64,000 bases of DNA from VGKP01 sp964647695. GTDB taxonomy: Archaea > Nanobdellota > Nanobdellia > Pacearchaeales > GW2011-AR1. Below are positions 50,606 through 60,821 of this stretch, in pieces; the first letter of the stretch is position 1, and each line of letters begins with the position of its first letter. The translations under genes and the position numbers were made by a program. The stretch lies in assembly GCA_964647695.1 (NCBI GenBank), contig CAZYIS010000003.1:23915-87914 (forward strand), written 5' to 3'. Below the pieces are notes generated by a model, which did not search any database, was not told the origin of the DNA, and saw nothing but the letters and a program-made list of their open reading frames with translations.

Positions 50606-51364
50606 ATGCAAGAAATACTTGAAAACCTAGGTTTAACCAAATCCGAAGCCAAGGTTTACTTTGCCCTATTCGATCTAAAGAATACCACCATAGGGCCATT
50701 GGCCAAAAAATCCGAAGTATCCTATTCCAAGATTCAAATCCTTCTGGATAAACTAATAGAAAAAGGACTTGCCAGTTATATCATCAAAAACAAGGTAAAA
50801 TATTTCTCACCCACTAATCCCATTAAAATATTTGATTATCTTGAAAGAAAGAAAGAAGAAATTAAGCAACAAGAACTGCAGGCAAAAACTTTGATAGAAA
50901 GTTTAGCTAAAAAGATGGGATCTCCCCAGGAAGAAAAGGTTGAAATCCTAGAAGACTATGAAGGTCTAAAATCAGCCTATGATGATGGACTTAATTTACT
51001 AAAAAAAGGAGATGAAGTGTTGGTTCTTGGGGCAAGTCTAGGAATTTACACCGATAGTGTGAAATATAAGAGATTCTTTGAAAGAGTTAACCTCCTTAGA
51101 CAAGAAAAAGGAGTGAAATATAAAATAATATACAATGAGAATCTAAGAGATCAGGAAGGAGTAAAGTTTTGGAAAAAACAGAAGAACACGGAAATAAGAT
51201 TTTTAATGCAGAACACTCCAGCAAGCATTAACATCCACGCCAATAGAACTATGATAATCTATTGGTCTAAGGACATTCCCAAGGTTTTTCTTATGACCAG
51301 CGAAGTGGTTACCGATTCATTTAGAAAATACTTTGATGAACTTTGGAAAATAGCTAAAAAATAA
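50606..51364 (+). CDS. TrmB-family transcriptional regulator
   Basis: Residues 1-70 form the winged helix (NLGLTKSEAKVYFALFDL, EVSYSKIQILLDKLIEKGLA, wing KVKYFSPTNP). A coiled linker and a ~150-residue effector domain follow, and the protein ends WKIAKK. It is collinear and clearly paralogous to the protein at 62667, both of 252 residues. The target genes are unknown. It has its own TATA-like region just upstream. Confidence 0.87.
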   Translation: MQEILENLGLTKSEAKVYFALFDLKNTTIGPLAKKSEVSYSKIQILLDKLIEKGLASYIIKNKVKYFSPTNPIKIFDYLERKKEEIKQQELQAKTLIESLAKKMGSPQEEKVEILEDYEGLKSAYDDGLNLLKKGDEVLVLGASLGIYTDSVKYKRFFERVNLLRQEKGVKYKIIYNENLRDQEGVKFWKKQKNTEIRFLMQNTPASINIHANRTMIIYWSKDIPKVFLMTSEVVTDSFRKYFDELWKIAKK

Positions 51365-51452
51365 TTAAATCAAAAGCCTTAAAAACCATCATGCCTTTAA
51401 CCTATTGTAATAAATAACAGGAAAAAGTAATTTTTTCTATAATTAACGAAAG

Positions 51453-53099
51453 ATGAACAAGAATTTCAAAAAAAAGTCATTTAGCAGAGGAAACGATAGA
51501 CCAAAGTTCGGAGGAGCACCTAAACCTAGTTCTTTTGCCAAATTCATTTCCTACGATAAATCTACCATAGATCAAATTTCTACTGCCAATGAAGGATCTA
51601 ACCTAGAATTAACCGGAACCATAGATCAAATAACCCAAACCGGGGGACCAACCATATTCACTCTTACCGATGGAACCGGAAGTTTAGCACTAAAAGCATT
51701 CGATGGAGCAGGAGTTAGAGCCTATCCTGAATTGAACATTGGAGATGCAGTCGAAGTTCAAGTAACCATCCAAGATTACCAAGGCGAACTAGAAGGAGAA
51801 CTACAAAAAGTAAAGAGACTAGATGCAACTCAAAAAGAATATATGCTAAAGAAGATTGCCGAATTGCAGCGTGAAAAAGCAAAGGTTCCAGAAATGGACT
51901 TTTTAGTTAGTGATCCTATATTGAATAAATTAAAAGATAGATTCATCAAAGCAGCCACGGAAATTAGACTTGCAATTATACAAAATAGACCTATAGTAAT
52001 TAGACATCACAATGATGCTGACGGTTATTCATCTGGTTATTCTCTAGAAAGAGCAATCCTTCCTCTTGTTTCAAAGCAACATAGTTCCATAAAGGCCGCC
52101 TGGGAATTTTACACTCGATCACCTATCGCTGCCCCAATGTATGAACTAGAAGATTCCATTAGAGATTCATCTAAATCTCTTTCCAATGCGGCAAAATTCT
52201 CAAATAAAATGCCCCTTGTACTTATTGTAGACACTGGATCTGGCGAAAAAGATCTTCTAGGAATTCAACAAGGCCGAGTTCACGGAATTGATTTCATAGT
52301 TGTAGATCATCATGGATTTGATAAAGACCTAATCTCTGCCGAAACTCTTGTTCATATAAATCCATTTCTAGTAAATGAAACCGGAGATAAATTCTCAGCC
52401 GGAATGCTTTGTACTGAATTGGCTAGATTCATTAATCAGGATCCTAATCTTAACATAACTCAAATTCCAGCCATGGCCGGAATAGCCGACAGAACTGAAA
52501 ATCCGGAAACCATGAAAGCATACCTTAAACTAGCCGAAACCAAAGGTTACACCAAATCAATGCTAGGGGACATTGCCGGAGTTATTGATTTCATATCTGC
52601 AAAATTAAGATTCATGGAAGCTCGTGAATATATCGAAGTTCTTTTCGGAGAACCTATGAAGAAACAAAAAGCTCTTGTGGAATTATTATCACCTTATATT
52701 AAGAAACTAGATGAAAAAGGTCTTGAAATTGCAAAATCCGCTTCAAAGATTGAAAAAGTAAAAGATCATTCTCTTCAAATACTTCCTATTGAAACAACCT
52801 TTGCTCGTGGTTTCTACCCTAAACCAGGAAGATGTATTTCATTATTACATGATTATCAACTTGAACAAAAGAAAATGAACAAATTAATTAGCATTGGTCT
52901 AATGAATGACGCCATCACCATAAGAGTTTCAGAAGATTCCCCATTCTCAGTAAATGAATTTGTAGACTTCCTAGAAACTGAACTAAGTGAATCATTCCCT
53001 GAAGGCGGAGGCCACAAACACGCAGGTTCCATTAGATTCCTACCAAGTAAGCAAGCAGATGTATTGAATGTTCTAAGAGATTATATAAAGAAATTATAA
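51453..53099 (+). CDS. OB-fold plus DHH phosphoesterase (archaeal RecJ-like nuclease)
   Basis: A basic tail leads to an OB fold (residues ~45-130, LTGTIDQITQTGGPTIFTLT). The DHH domain has HHNDADGYSSG (near 188) and VVDHHGFDKD (near 284). The DHHA1 end is GGGHKHAGSIRF (~517). These are the metal and nucleic-acid sites of the RecJ/GAN family, which digests single-stranded DNA or RNA and in archaea associates with the replisome. At 548 residues it matches the OB-DHH subfamily. Confidence 0.88.
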   Translation: MNKNFKKKSFSRGNDRPKFGGAPKPSSFAKFISYDKSTIDQISTANEGSNLELTGTIDQITQTGGPTIFTLTDGTGSLALKAFDGAGVRAYPELNIGDAVEVQVTIQDYQGELEGELQKVKRLDATQKEYMLKKIAELQREKAKVPEMDFLVSDPILNKLKDRFIKAATEIRLAIIQNRPIVIRHHNDADGYSSGYSLERAILPLVSKQHSSIKAAWEFYTRSPIAAPMYELEDSIRDSSKSLSNAAKFSNKMPLVLIVDTGSGEKDLLGIQQGRVHGIDFIVVDHHGFDKDLISAETLVHINPFLVNETGDKFSAGMLCTELARFINQDPNLNITQIPAMAGIADRTENPETMKAYLKLAETKGYTKSMLGDIAGVIDFISAKLRFMEAREYIEVLFGEPMKKQKALVELLSPYIKKLDEKGLEIAKSASKIEKVKDHSLQILPIETTFARGFYPKPGRCISLLHDYQLEQKKMNKLISIGLMNDAITIRVSEDSPFSVNEFVDFLETELSESFPEGGGHKHAGSIRFLPSKQADVLNVLRDYIKKL

Positions 53100-53102
53100 A
53101 AA

Positions 53103-53711
53103 TTATATTTTATTAATTTTATTATTTCTAATAACTATTGCTTCTGTATCTTTTATTCTTGCAACTTTAACATCTTTTAATTTTTCAAATTCATCAACTT
53201 CTCTTTTCAATTTATTATTGTAATGTGGAAAAACAGATACATCAGTAAAACCTAATCCAGTTAAATCTCTTAAATCTATTTCATTAACATCTCCTTCACT
53301 TCCCCAACCAGCAATAGAAATTTCATCTCCTGCAATAATACTACCTGCACTAACTCCAATATACAATCCACCAGATTTAACATATTTTTTGAGAGAATCT
53401 ACTAAACCTGTTTTTCTCATTCGATCTAATATAAAATAAGTATTACCTCCACAAATATAAACTGCATCATATTCTAGTAGTTTGGGATAAGAATTCTTTT
53501 TTGCAATATTTAAGTAATCAATATTCGGTAAAAGTATCCCCGTCCTTGATATTTCTTTACCAGTAATATCTATGTAAGTCATATGTTCTGGTTTTTGTGC
53601 TGTGTGAACTACAAGAATCTTACTTTCTTCTACTTTTCTTTCTAACATTTCTACAAAAGTCTTTCCAAGTTTCTTAGATGTTAAACCACTTGATGTCAAT
53701 AGTAATTTCAT
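53103..53711 (-). CDS. Peptidase family S51 (dipeptidase E-like)
   Basis: The 202-residue alpha/beta protein has the nucleophile elbow IGVSAGSIIAG with the catalytic Ser, preceded by the strand YDAVYICGGNTYFILD. These features define family S51, which includes alpha-aspartyl dipeptidases and cyanophycinases. It is cytoplasmic. It is convergent with the nuclease gene with three bases between stops. Confidence 0.87.
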   Translation of the reverse strand: MKLLLTSSGLTSKKLGKTFVEMLERKVEESKILVVHTAQKPEHMTYIDITGKEISRTGILLPNIDYLNIAKKNSYPKLLEYDAVYICGGNTYFILDRMRKTGLVDSLKKYVKSGGLYIGVSAGSIIAGDEISIAGWGSEGDVNEIDLRDLTGLGFTDVSVFPHYNNKLKREVDEFEKLKDVKVARIKDTEAIVIRNNKINKI

Positions 53712-53759
53712 ATATAAGAATTAATGAATTTCTACTTAAAAACTTTTAGTTTTAAAAAA

Positions 53760-54392
53760 TTATCTGAAATCAAAAAGCTTTTCTTTAGCAAATCTAACTT
53801 TCTTTGCAGAAGCATACTTATCTTCCTTTGCTCTATAGCCCAAAGCACAAAATGCCACAGAACCATATTCAGTATCCGTTAGATTAAGAATTTCATCAAC
53901 CTTCTTTGCATCAAATCCTTCCATTGGACAAGCATCAATCTTCTTTGAAGCAGCAGATAATAATACAAATCCTAGAGTAATGTAGGCTTGTCTCTTATTC
54001 CATTCATGAATTTGTTCCTTATTTCTTGATTTTACTGATCTCAGCAACATATCATGTAATCCCTTAAGACTTTCCACCGAAACTCCTCTTGTGTTAGCAA
54101 CTTCAGCCACAAAATCATTAATATATTCTACACTCAAATCTTTTCTTGCACAAAGCACAATTAAATTAGAAGCATCCGTTACCTGCGATTGACCCCAAGC
54201 AGCATTCTTTATTGATTCTCTCAGCTTCATATCCTTAACCACCACAAACTTGTAGGGTTGTAGTCCAAATGAAGAGGGTGCTAATCTAAGACTTTCAAGC
54301 AATTCATCAAAATCCTTTGCAGGGATCTTCTTTTTTGCATCGAATGACTTGGTTGCATATCTCCAGTTTAACACTTCTTTTAAGTTTTCCAT
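53760..54392 (-). CDS. Nitroreductase-family flavoprotein
   Basis: The 210-residue protein begins VLNWRYATKSFDAKKKIP and continues LRLAPSSFGLQPYKFVVV, the FMN-binding pattern of NfsB-like nitroreductases. The C-terminal YGSVAFCALGYRAKEDKYA also fits. It reduces quinones, nitro compounds or flavin using NAD(P)H, and the physiological substrate is unknown. The ATG at 54392 is preferred over a TTG two codons earlier. Confidence 0.88.
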   Translation of the reverse strand: MENLKEVLNWRYATKSFDAKKKIPAKDFDELLESLRLAPSSFGLQPYKFVVVKDMKLRESIKNAAWGQSQVTDASNLIVLCARKDLSVEYINDFVAEVANTRGVSVESLKGLHDMLLRSVKSRNKEQIHEWNKRQAYITLGFVLLSAASKKIDACPMEGFDAKKVDEILNLTDTEYGSVAFCALGYRAKEDKYASAKKVRFAKEKLFDFR

Positions 54393-54448
54393 AATCAATA
54401 GTTAATATTAATCCTTTTAAACATTATGCATCTAAATTCTAGAAGATT

Positions 54449-55798
54449 CTATTTACCGACGCTATTTAGTCTAAAACAAGCTTCGCATATTTTCTTAGGA
54501 CCAAACATTTTGAGTTTCTTATTATCAAACCAACCATTACATTTGCAACAATTTCTTCCACAATTATTACATATTACCTTATTACTCATTTTTTCCAGAG
54601 AAGAATGATTAGTGCAAACTGATTTATAACAAACACTACATTGCTTATCACACTTCCTACATATTTTATTTCTGCAGATATTACATTCTTTCTTTGTACA
54701 GGCCTTGCAAATAATCAATGAACATTCATTGCATCTATCCTTAGGACAATTATTACAGGATATGTGCCCCGAACTGCAAAGATGCATTTCCGAAAGAGGC
54801 ATTTTACAAGAATCACAATGTATGGTTGAAAACTTATTATGGAATGGATCAAAGGAGATCTCTATGGCCCTCATGGACTTTTTATTCTTCAGATGAATAT
54901 TAAATTTATAGTTGGGATAATAAAGGATGGTGCTATTAACAAGTTTAGTGCTAAGATTAAGAGAATGCTTATTTATTTCATCCTGAATAAAGAAGTTCTT
55001 TTCCATTTCCTTAACCTTGTCCATTAGTTTTTCTTTTAGTTGTTTTATTTCATTTTCTATTCTCTCTAGCTTTTTAGAATCGCTTTCCTTGGTTGCTTCC
55101 ACCATCTGATTTTCCAATTTCTTCAGCTTTTCATTAATTTCCTCATCCTGTCTACCATAGTGATTGTTTATTCTTTCCAATTCCTTATCCAATTTTTCCG
55201 AAAGGGTTTTGGATAACTTCTCTATACTCGGCTTTAGCTTATGTTTTATAGAATTCTTAGCCAAAGTATAACTAGAATTAACATCCTTATAATTAATTTC
55301 TTTAGGATCTCCATCCATTAATCTTAAACCATTCAAATCAATATCCAATATATCATCACCCTTAACATAGATATCATTCAAGACCTGCTCTTTATCGTTT
55401 AGATATTGAAAGTCTGTAGCAAACGTAAATCTATTGATATAATCCATTATTTCCTTCTTTTCCTGGCTATAGATTTCCCCTTCCTTTAGCACAATGGGAA
55501 TTTTCAGATTTTCTATGTTTTTAGAAAAATCTATTTTTAGAATAGTGGTCTGCCCCTTATTTTTTATGTAATCATTCATTGACTTAATCAAAAAACTACC
55601 TTTAGTCAATAATTCCACATCGCTTCTTCCCGTATCAATGACTGAAAAAAGATAATCTCCCTGTTTACCCAATGAATCCTGGATATTTTTAGGAACATTC
55701 ATAACTTTCATCAAATCTCCTTCATAATCTACCTTTGCCCCTACACTAACAAAAAAATCCTCCATGAAACCAAAAATATCATTATCAATTTCACTCAT
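54449..55798 (-). CDS. Coiled-coil protein with Cys-rich zinc-binding C-terminus
   Basis: The N-terminal ~180 residues are mixed. Residues ~185-280 form a long coiled coil (KDKVKEMEKN, LKKLENQMVEATKE). The last ~120 residues contain 23 cysteines arranged as repeated CxxC and CxxxxC units, for example CKACTKKECNICRNKICRKC, like tandem zinc fingers of the B-box/RING-like type. Its start overlaps the stop of the SNF2 gene by eight bases, so the two are made together and may form a complex. Confidence 0.72.
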   Translation of the reverse strand: MSEIDNDIFGFMEDFFVSVGAKVDYEGDLMKVMNVPKNIQDSLGKQGDYLFSVIDTGRSDVELLTKGSFLIKSMNDYIKNKGQTTILKIDFSKNIENLKIPIVLKEGEIYSQEKKEIMDYINRFTFATDFQYLNDKEQVLNDIYVKGDDILDIDLNGLRLMDGDPKEINYKDVNSSYTLAKNSIKHKLKPSIEKLSKTLSEKLDKELERINNHYGRQDEEINEKLKKLENQMVEATKESDSKKLERIENEIKQLKEKLMDKVKEMEKNFFIQDEINKHSLNLSTKLVNSTILYYPNYKFNIHLKNKKSMRAIEISFDPFHNKFSTIHCDSCKMPLSEMHLCSSGHISCNNCPKDRCNECSLIICKACTKKECNICRNKICRKCDKQCSVCYKSVCTNHSSLEKMSNKVICNNCGRNCCKCNGWFDNKKLKMFGPKKICEACFRLNSVGK

Positions 55799-57575
55799 GT
55801 TTATCCAGTACCTCGCTGGTATTTTCCTTAGCCTTGGAATATTCTTCCATTCCCTTTAATACCATATCGCCCAGCTTATCCACATCCTTGGCAAACACAT
55901 CCAAATTATTTTTAGAATCTATGAAAGAATTCATCAACATCTCTTCTATCTTTACCAATCCAGAAGAACATTTTTCATCCAACCCTAGATTAAACAAGAT
56001 AATGGGCAATTCTCCAATAACCAATCCTATGCAACACATCTTATTTATTATAAGGTCCACAACTTTTTCTTCCATGGTTCCTTTTGTAGCCAAACTATAT
56101 ATGTTCATATCCTTCTTCTGTCCAATTCTATCCAATCTACCTATTCTCTGTTCCACGGCCATAGGATTCCAAGGCAAATCGTAATTAATCAAATTATTAC
56201 AGAACTGGAAATTCAATCCCTCTGCCCCAGTCTCAGTACTTATCAAAATATCTGCTCCAGCTCTAAATCTTTTAACTATGGCTGTCTTTTCTTCTCTATC
56301 CAGACCGCCCGCATATTCCAATATGTCCAAATTAAGTGGTGCAAGTTTTTCCACAATATATTTCAGAGTTGAAGGGTGCTTTGTATAAATTAAAATCTGC
56401 GAATCCTTATCCTCCGCATATATTTTATTTACCAATTCAACTAATTTTTCTATCTTAGAGTCTTTCTTTAGTGCTTTACTCTTTTCAAGTAATTTAATTG
56501 CCACTTCCTTAGTTTTATTATGATATTTTATATCATCAATTATTTTTTGTAGAGATTCCTGTGCCGATCTGGTTGAACTTGTTACCTTTGGCAATAGCGC
56601 ATAGATTATCAACTTCCCAAATATTTCATTTCCAGTGGCAGCAAAATACTTTGTCTTAAGCAAATCAAATATTCCATCATAAACCTCTTTTTCTTCCGGA
56701 GTTTGTTCAACTGCAATTATCTGAGGTATTCTATTCATGTAATTAACTCCCTTTGCTTCATCCCTTCTTCTTCTAACCATCACCTCACTTAGTTTACGTC
56801 TCAATTCTAGAGGATTTATGGGATGTCTCTTATTTCCCTTATGAAAAAATTGTTTCTTGAAATCATTCAATGTTCCCAGATGACCTCTCTTCAATAGATG
56901 CAGCAAATTATAAAGTTCCAGCAAATCATTCTGAAATGGAGTTGCAGTTAAAATGAAAAATCTTTTTTTCTGTAGCTTATCCACAAACTGCCATCGTCTA
57001 GAATTCTTATCCTTTAGCTTATGAGCTTCATCCACTATCAATAGATCCCATAATATTTCATGGGCCTGGGAATGTTTAAACTTTCCACTTTTCTGATCAA
57101 AACCCTTTACCCTATCCAGAGAAGCAATGATGAGAGGATTATTCCAATCTTTTTCATCTTCAATAATTACCGGATCCAAATCAAATTTCTCTTTCAATTC
57201 CGATACCCACTGATCCACCAGAGAAGGAGGAGTTAATATCAAAGCTTTTTTTATGAACCCTCGAGCAATGCATTCTTTTATTATTATCCCTGCAGTGATG
57301 GTTTTTCCCAATCCTACTTCATCGGCCAACAATCCAGTACCATTCAAATCCCTAAGTAACTTCAATGCTCCATCCCTTTGATGAGGCAAATCATACTCCA
57401 GATTATTCTTAAACAAAGGATAGGATATCAACTCATTTATCTGCGTATCCTTGCTAACCTTAGCCGAGCTTACCTTCAAATCAAATGCTTCTTTTTTTTC
57501 AAATTGTTTTTTTTGAATCTTCTGGATAATGTCTCCATCATCCCCGAAAGACTCATTTATAATTATATGAGCCAT
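55791..57575 (-). CDS. SNF2-family ATPase, RapA/HepA-like
   Basis: The first ATG at 57575 has GAGGTGA just upstream and is preferred to a TTG eight codons earlier. The 594-residue protein has DEVGLGKT (85-92), DEAH (181-184), LTATPFQNDLLELYNLL, ETGAEGLNFQ and QRIGRLDRIGQKKDM, the complete SNF2 motif set. It lacks the large accessory domains of RapA. Such translocases move along duplex DNA and displace proteins or polymerase. The overlapping downstream gene encodes a Cys-rich coiled-coil partner. Confidence 0.93.
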   Translation of the reverse strand: MAHIIINESFGDDGDIIQKIQKKQFEKKEAFDLKVSSAKVSKDTQINELISYPLFKNNLEYDLPHQRDGALKLLRDLNGTGLLADEVGLGKTITAGIIIKECIARGFIKKALILTPPSLVDQWVSELKEKFDLDPVIIEDEKDWNNPLIIASLDRVKGFDQKSGKFKHSQAHEILWDLLIVDEAHKLKDKNSRRWQFVDKLQKKRFFILTATPFQNDLLELYNLLHLLKRGHLGTLNDFKKQFFHKGNKRHPINPLELRRKLSEVMVRRRRDEAKGVNYMNRIPQIIAVEQTPEEKEVYDGIFDLLKTKYFAATGNEIFGKLIIYALLPKVTSSTRSAQESLQKIIDDIKYHNKTKEVAIKLLEKSKALKKDSKIEKLVELVNKIYAEDKDSQILIYTKHPSTLKYIVEKLAPLNLDILEYAGGLDREEKTAIVKRFRAGADILISTETGAEGLNFQFCNNLINYDLPWNPMAVEQRIGRLDRIGQKKDMNIYSLATKGTMEEKVVDLIINKMCCIGLVIGELPIILFNLGLDEKCSSGLVKIEEMLMNSFIDSKNNLDVFAKDVDKLGDMVLKGMEEYSKAKENTSEVLDKHE

Positions 57576-57640
57576 TCTCACCTCTTTTATTATTGGCAAT
57601 CAATTCTCATTCATCTTTTTTGTTTTTAAACATTTAGCAA

Positions 57641-58603
57641 TTAATATAATAGGTTTGTTCTACACCTCAATCCGCCACCACCATTATCCAGATTATCCTC
57701 TCTTCTAAATAATTCAATAGGATGAACCCTATCTTTTCCCAGTCTATCAACCAAATATCTTACCGTTTCCTCATTTTTCTCTGAAGCAATGATACTACCA
57801 TCCGGAAGAGTTATGTAATTTAGAGCTTTTCCCATTATATCCATTGACTTTGTAATCACATGTATATCTGCTCCTATTTGACTTGCCAAAACTTCAACCT
57901 CTGATTGAAATACATTATAATATTCCAAATTAACCATCAATGTTCTTTCTCTAGAATTTTTTTCCAATATATTCAGTTCCGTATCCAAATGACCATTTCC
58001 ATTCATTCTTCTAAATAATAGGTGGGAATCATCATGGGAGGGTTTAATCGCTAAATTATCCATAACCGGCATAACAAAAACCCTATAGCCCATATTTTTT
58101 AACATTTCCTTATCCAACTCCCTGACCGGATATCTTTCTCTAGCGGATAAAATTAAAGTATGATCGAAACCTATGCTAAGTCCTCCTTCACCAATTGTTG
58201 AATAAGTCAGAGGCTTACCTACATTTAAATTAGTCATCATTAAATTAATATCGCCCGTATCCGAGTCAGAACTGAAGATTTGAGATTTTAGATCTAAGAA
58301 AGAATCTCTGGGCCAATTTAATTGTTGATCATAAATTTCCGCGAGATGATTTCTTCTACTTCCAGGCAATGAAACAAGCATATCCGGAGATTTTTCTGCA
58401 AAATGTTCTATTACTGGAAGTTCTGGAAGATCCCCACTCATTCTTATGGATCGCCTAGGCACAAGTAATTTTAATTCTATACCCTTAGATTCAAGTAATT
58501 TTCTTCTTCCTTCCCAAACCTCTATACATTGACCCACATCTTCGTAAAGAGTATCATTTCCAGCGCCATTTATTCCAGACCAAATTAGTATAGGTTTCTT
58601 CAT
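57641..58603 (-). CDS. Pentein-like (arginine deiminase fold) protein
   Basis: The C-terminus NGGGGLRCRTNLLY resembles the GGG-x-x-C-x-T region that holds the catalytic Cys in agmatine deiminases and amidinotransferases. SHDDSHLLFRR and NGNGHLDTELN resemble the His-Asp region of the fold. These enzymes modify guanidine groups. The 320-residue length fits. Confidence is limited because the middle of the protein is not recognised. The ATG at 58603 is used in place of a TTG five codons earlier. Confidence 0.55.
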   Translation of the reverse strand: MKKPILIWSGINGAGNDTLYEDVGQCIEVWEGRRKLLESKGIELKLLVPRRSIRMSGDLPELPVIEHFAEKSPDMLVSLPGSRRNHLAEIYDQQLNWPRDSFLDLKSQIFSSDSDTGDINLMMTNLNVGKPLTYSTIGEGGLSIGFDHTLILSARERYPVRELDKEMLKNMGYRVFVMPVMDNLAIKPSHDDSHLLFRRMNGNGHLDTELNILEKNSRERTLMVNLEYYNVFQSEVEVLASQIGADIHVITKSMDIMGKALNYITLPDGSIIASEKNEETVRYLVDRLGKDRVHPIELFRREDNLDNGGGGLRCRTNLLY

Positions 58604-58676
58604 ATTGTTATTTCCCAAAAATCGTTTGGGCTACGAATCAACCTCTCAAAAAATGTATAATTAGGGATTTAAAAAC

Positions 58677-60398
58677 TTACCTTTGTTTCTTCACAAAATC
58701 AAACAAATGATTATAATAATCGCTCTTGTATCTACTAGCCATCTTTTCTATTATCAGCTCAGGGGTTGAATTTGCCAATCTTCCTAGAACTGGATTATGA
58801 TCCACTATTAAATCATAATTTTCATCCAATCCCTTTGCCTCAATACCATCCACTCTTGCTCCTTTAGGAAGAGTTTTCTGTATTTCTTTGCCCAGGTGTG
58901 TAGCAATTACTAGAAAACATCCTTTTCCTATAAAAAACTCTGCACTGGCAGAAATTATGGCTCCTGCAACTCCTGGTTCAGTAACCGATTCTATTTCATC
59001 GGCCAAAATAAGAGTTTTATTTCCAGGATTTATCTTTGACATTTGTGTAAGCAGAGTTTCAAATGCTCCCTTGCTAACCGAACCCTTATTCTTAGCAAAA
59101 TAATATATTTCTTCAAATATGGGCATTTTAACTTCCCCTGGAGAAGGCAATCCCAATTGGAATAAGGAATATATCTGTATGATGTGTTCAATGAGTGTAG
59201 TCTTTCCTCCCGAATTTGCCCCGGTTAATATGGAACACTTATGTTCATTGCTCAAATTGAAAGAAATTGCTTGAGAATTATCTAAAAATAGATTATTAGA
59301 TTCATTTATCTGTAGCACATCAGAAAACTGGGGGAAATTCCTAGTTTTTTCTATATATTCAGATATTCCAGATGTGAAATCATATAATATGAGCAGATCA
59401 CCCAATCTACTCAACAAAGAAGGCAACTTTCTTAGTTTATCCGAATTCTTTTTTATCTTAACTGCTATGCTCGTATGTTCCAGCGTATCCTGTTTCTTAA
59501 TTAAATTACTCAATTCCTGCTCTTCTATCTCAACCGGAATAGTTTTACTAAATAGATTAGAATTCATTCCCGAAAGTCTAATGGAATCATGCATTATTTT
59601 TGATAACTCATCCGGAATAATATTTCTACTCAACATACTATACAATGAATCTCCCGATAGAGTCATATTCTTTATTTTATCCGAAATATTTTTATTAATA
59701 GAAAGCAATGCTGCTTCCACATCTTCTCTTTTCAATTTTTCCTTCTTCCCATTGTCCAATAACTCTAGTAAAGGTTTTATTTCATCTATTACCGTTCTTA
59801 TTTCCCCTTCTTTTATGTTTACATCAAGAATATTAATATTCTCACTCCATCCCGATAGCATCTGCACATATCTTTCCAGATAAACATCATCTATGGAATC
59901 AAGAAAAACCGTCTGAGGAAGATTTTCCAATGCTCTGGAGAAATTATCTGCTTCTATTACCTGAACTATATCATATTCTTCCAGAGATTGCAGATCACTC
60001 TGGGTAATAAGAAACTTAACTGGACATCCCAACTTCTGCAGATCATTATAGGTTCTATCATCCTCAGTCACCACCATTATTCCATAGTTAGGATGCCACC
60101 ATTGTTTAGGTTTCCTAATGCCTTTGAGAAACTTATTATTCTCCAATTTAATGGTTCTAAAGAATTCCTGCCTTTCCATTATCTTTTTAGCATCAGCGGT
60201 AAACTCAAAGAAATTAAATAGATTAGAACTATCGGAAAAGTTAAAATTATTTGAAATTCTACTAATCAACTTATTATGAATGAGCTTTGCATCCTTGGTT
60301 TTATAGAATGACTCTTCCTTCAATACAATAGAAGTCTTATTCCCATTAAACGGAGACAAATTATTCTTTTTTACAAATTCAATCAGCTCTTTTTGCAT
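58677..60398 (-). CDS. MutS-like ATPase without mismatch-recognition domain
   Basis: The 573-residue protein ends with a MutS ATPase domain: LTGANSGGKTTLIEHIIQ (about residues 390-407), then LILADEIESVTEPG and VIATHLGKE. Upstream is a mainly helical region corresponding to the MutS core and lever. The N-terminal mismatch-recognition domain I of MutS is absent. Archaeal MutS-like proteins of this type are not proven mismatch repair factors and may act on branched DNA. The gene stands alone between the pentein and the DUF2892 genes. Confidence 0.85.
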   Translation of the reverse strand: MQKELIEFVKKNNLSPFNGNKTSIVLKEESFYKTKDAKLIHNKLISRISNNFNFSDSSNLFNFFEFTADAKKIMERQEFFRTIKLENNKFLKGIRKPKQWWHPNYGIMVVTEDDRTYNDLQKLGCPVKFLITQSDLQSLEEYDIVQVIEADNFSRALENLPQTVFLDSIDDVYLERYVQMLSGWSENINILDVNIKEGEIRTVIDEIKPLLELLDNGKKEKLKREDVEAALLSINKNISDKIKNMTLSGDSLYSMLSRNIIPDELSKIMHDSIRLSGMNSNLFSKTIPVEIEEQELSNLIKKQDTLEHTSIAVKIKKNSDKLRKLPSLLSRLGDLLILYDFTSGISEYIEKTRNFPQFSDVLQINESNNLFLDNSQAISFNLSNEHKCSILTGANSGGKTTLIEHIIQIYSLFQLGLPSPGEVKMPIFEEIYYFAKNKGSVSKGAFETLLTQMSKINPGNKTLILADEIESVTEPGVAGAIISASAEFFIGKGCFLVIATHLGKEIQKTLPKGARVDGIEAKGLDENYDLIVDHNPVLGRLANSTPELIIEKMASRYKSDYYNHLFDFVKKQR

Positions 60399-60495
60399 AA
60401 AATCTAAGAATAAACCAGTATTTTAAATATTTAGTAACTGAAATATAGACAAAAAATTAAAAATTACTTCAGCTTACCCTGTGCTTCGAAATAAA

Positions 60496-60702
60496 TTACT
60501 TTCTTCTCTTAGCCTTTTTAACAGATTTAATAGTATTTACTCCCAATAGATCATACAATCCACACCAACTAGTTAGTGCAGTTATAATTGCCACAGCAGT
60601 TATAATATAGAACCATGGACTTGCCACATAACCAAAGTAGGCTGCAATAATTGCAATTACCCATCTTACTATTTTATCAGTTTTTCCGATATTTTTAGTC
60701 AT
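60496..60702 (-). CDS. DUF2892 membrane protein, 68 aa
   Basis: The N-terminal KNIGKTDKIVRWVIAIIAAY and two membrane helices match the short DUF2892 family, often found fused to rhodanese proteins. The tail is basic (SVKKAKRRK). Function is unknown. The sequence GGAGGT directly upstream of the ATG is one of the clearest ribosome binding sites in the window. Confidence 0.85.
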   Translation of the reverse strand: MTKNIGKTDKIVRWVIAIIAAYFGYVASPWFYIITAVAIITALTSWCGLYDLLGVNTIKSVKKAKRRK

Positions 60703-60821
60703 TTTTACCTCCTTATAAGATAAAATAAGGATGAATGAACAAACTTTTAAACCCTTCCAATAGAAGTTAGTTCTAGAAAGTTACAACTTAAGTATTTATT
60801 ATCTAAAACATATAATATAGT

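Noticed and set aside
59374..59883. Antisense frame (169 codons) within the MutS-like gene
   Set aside because: Opposite a gene with clear ATPase motifs; the product is a low-complexity hydrophobic shadow.
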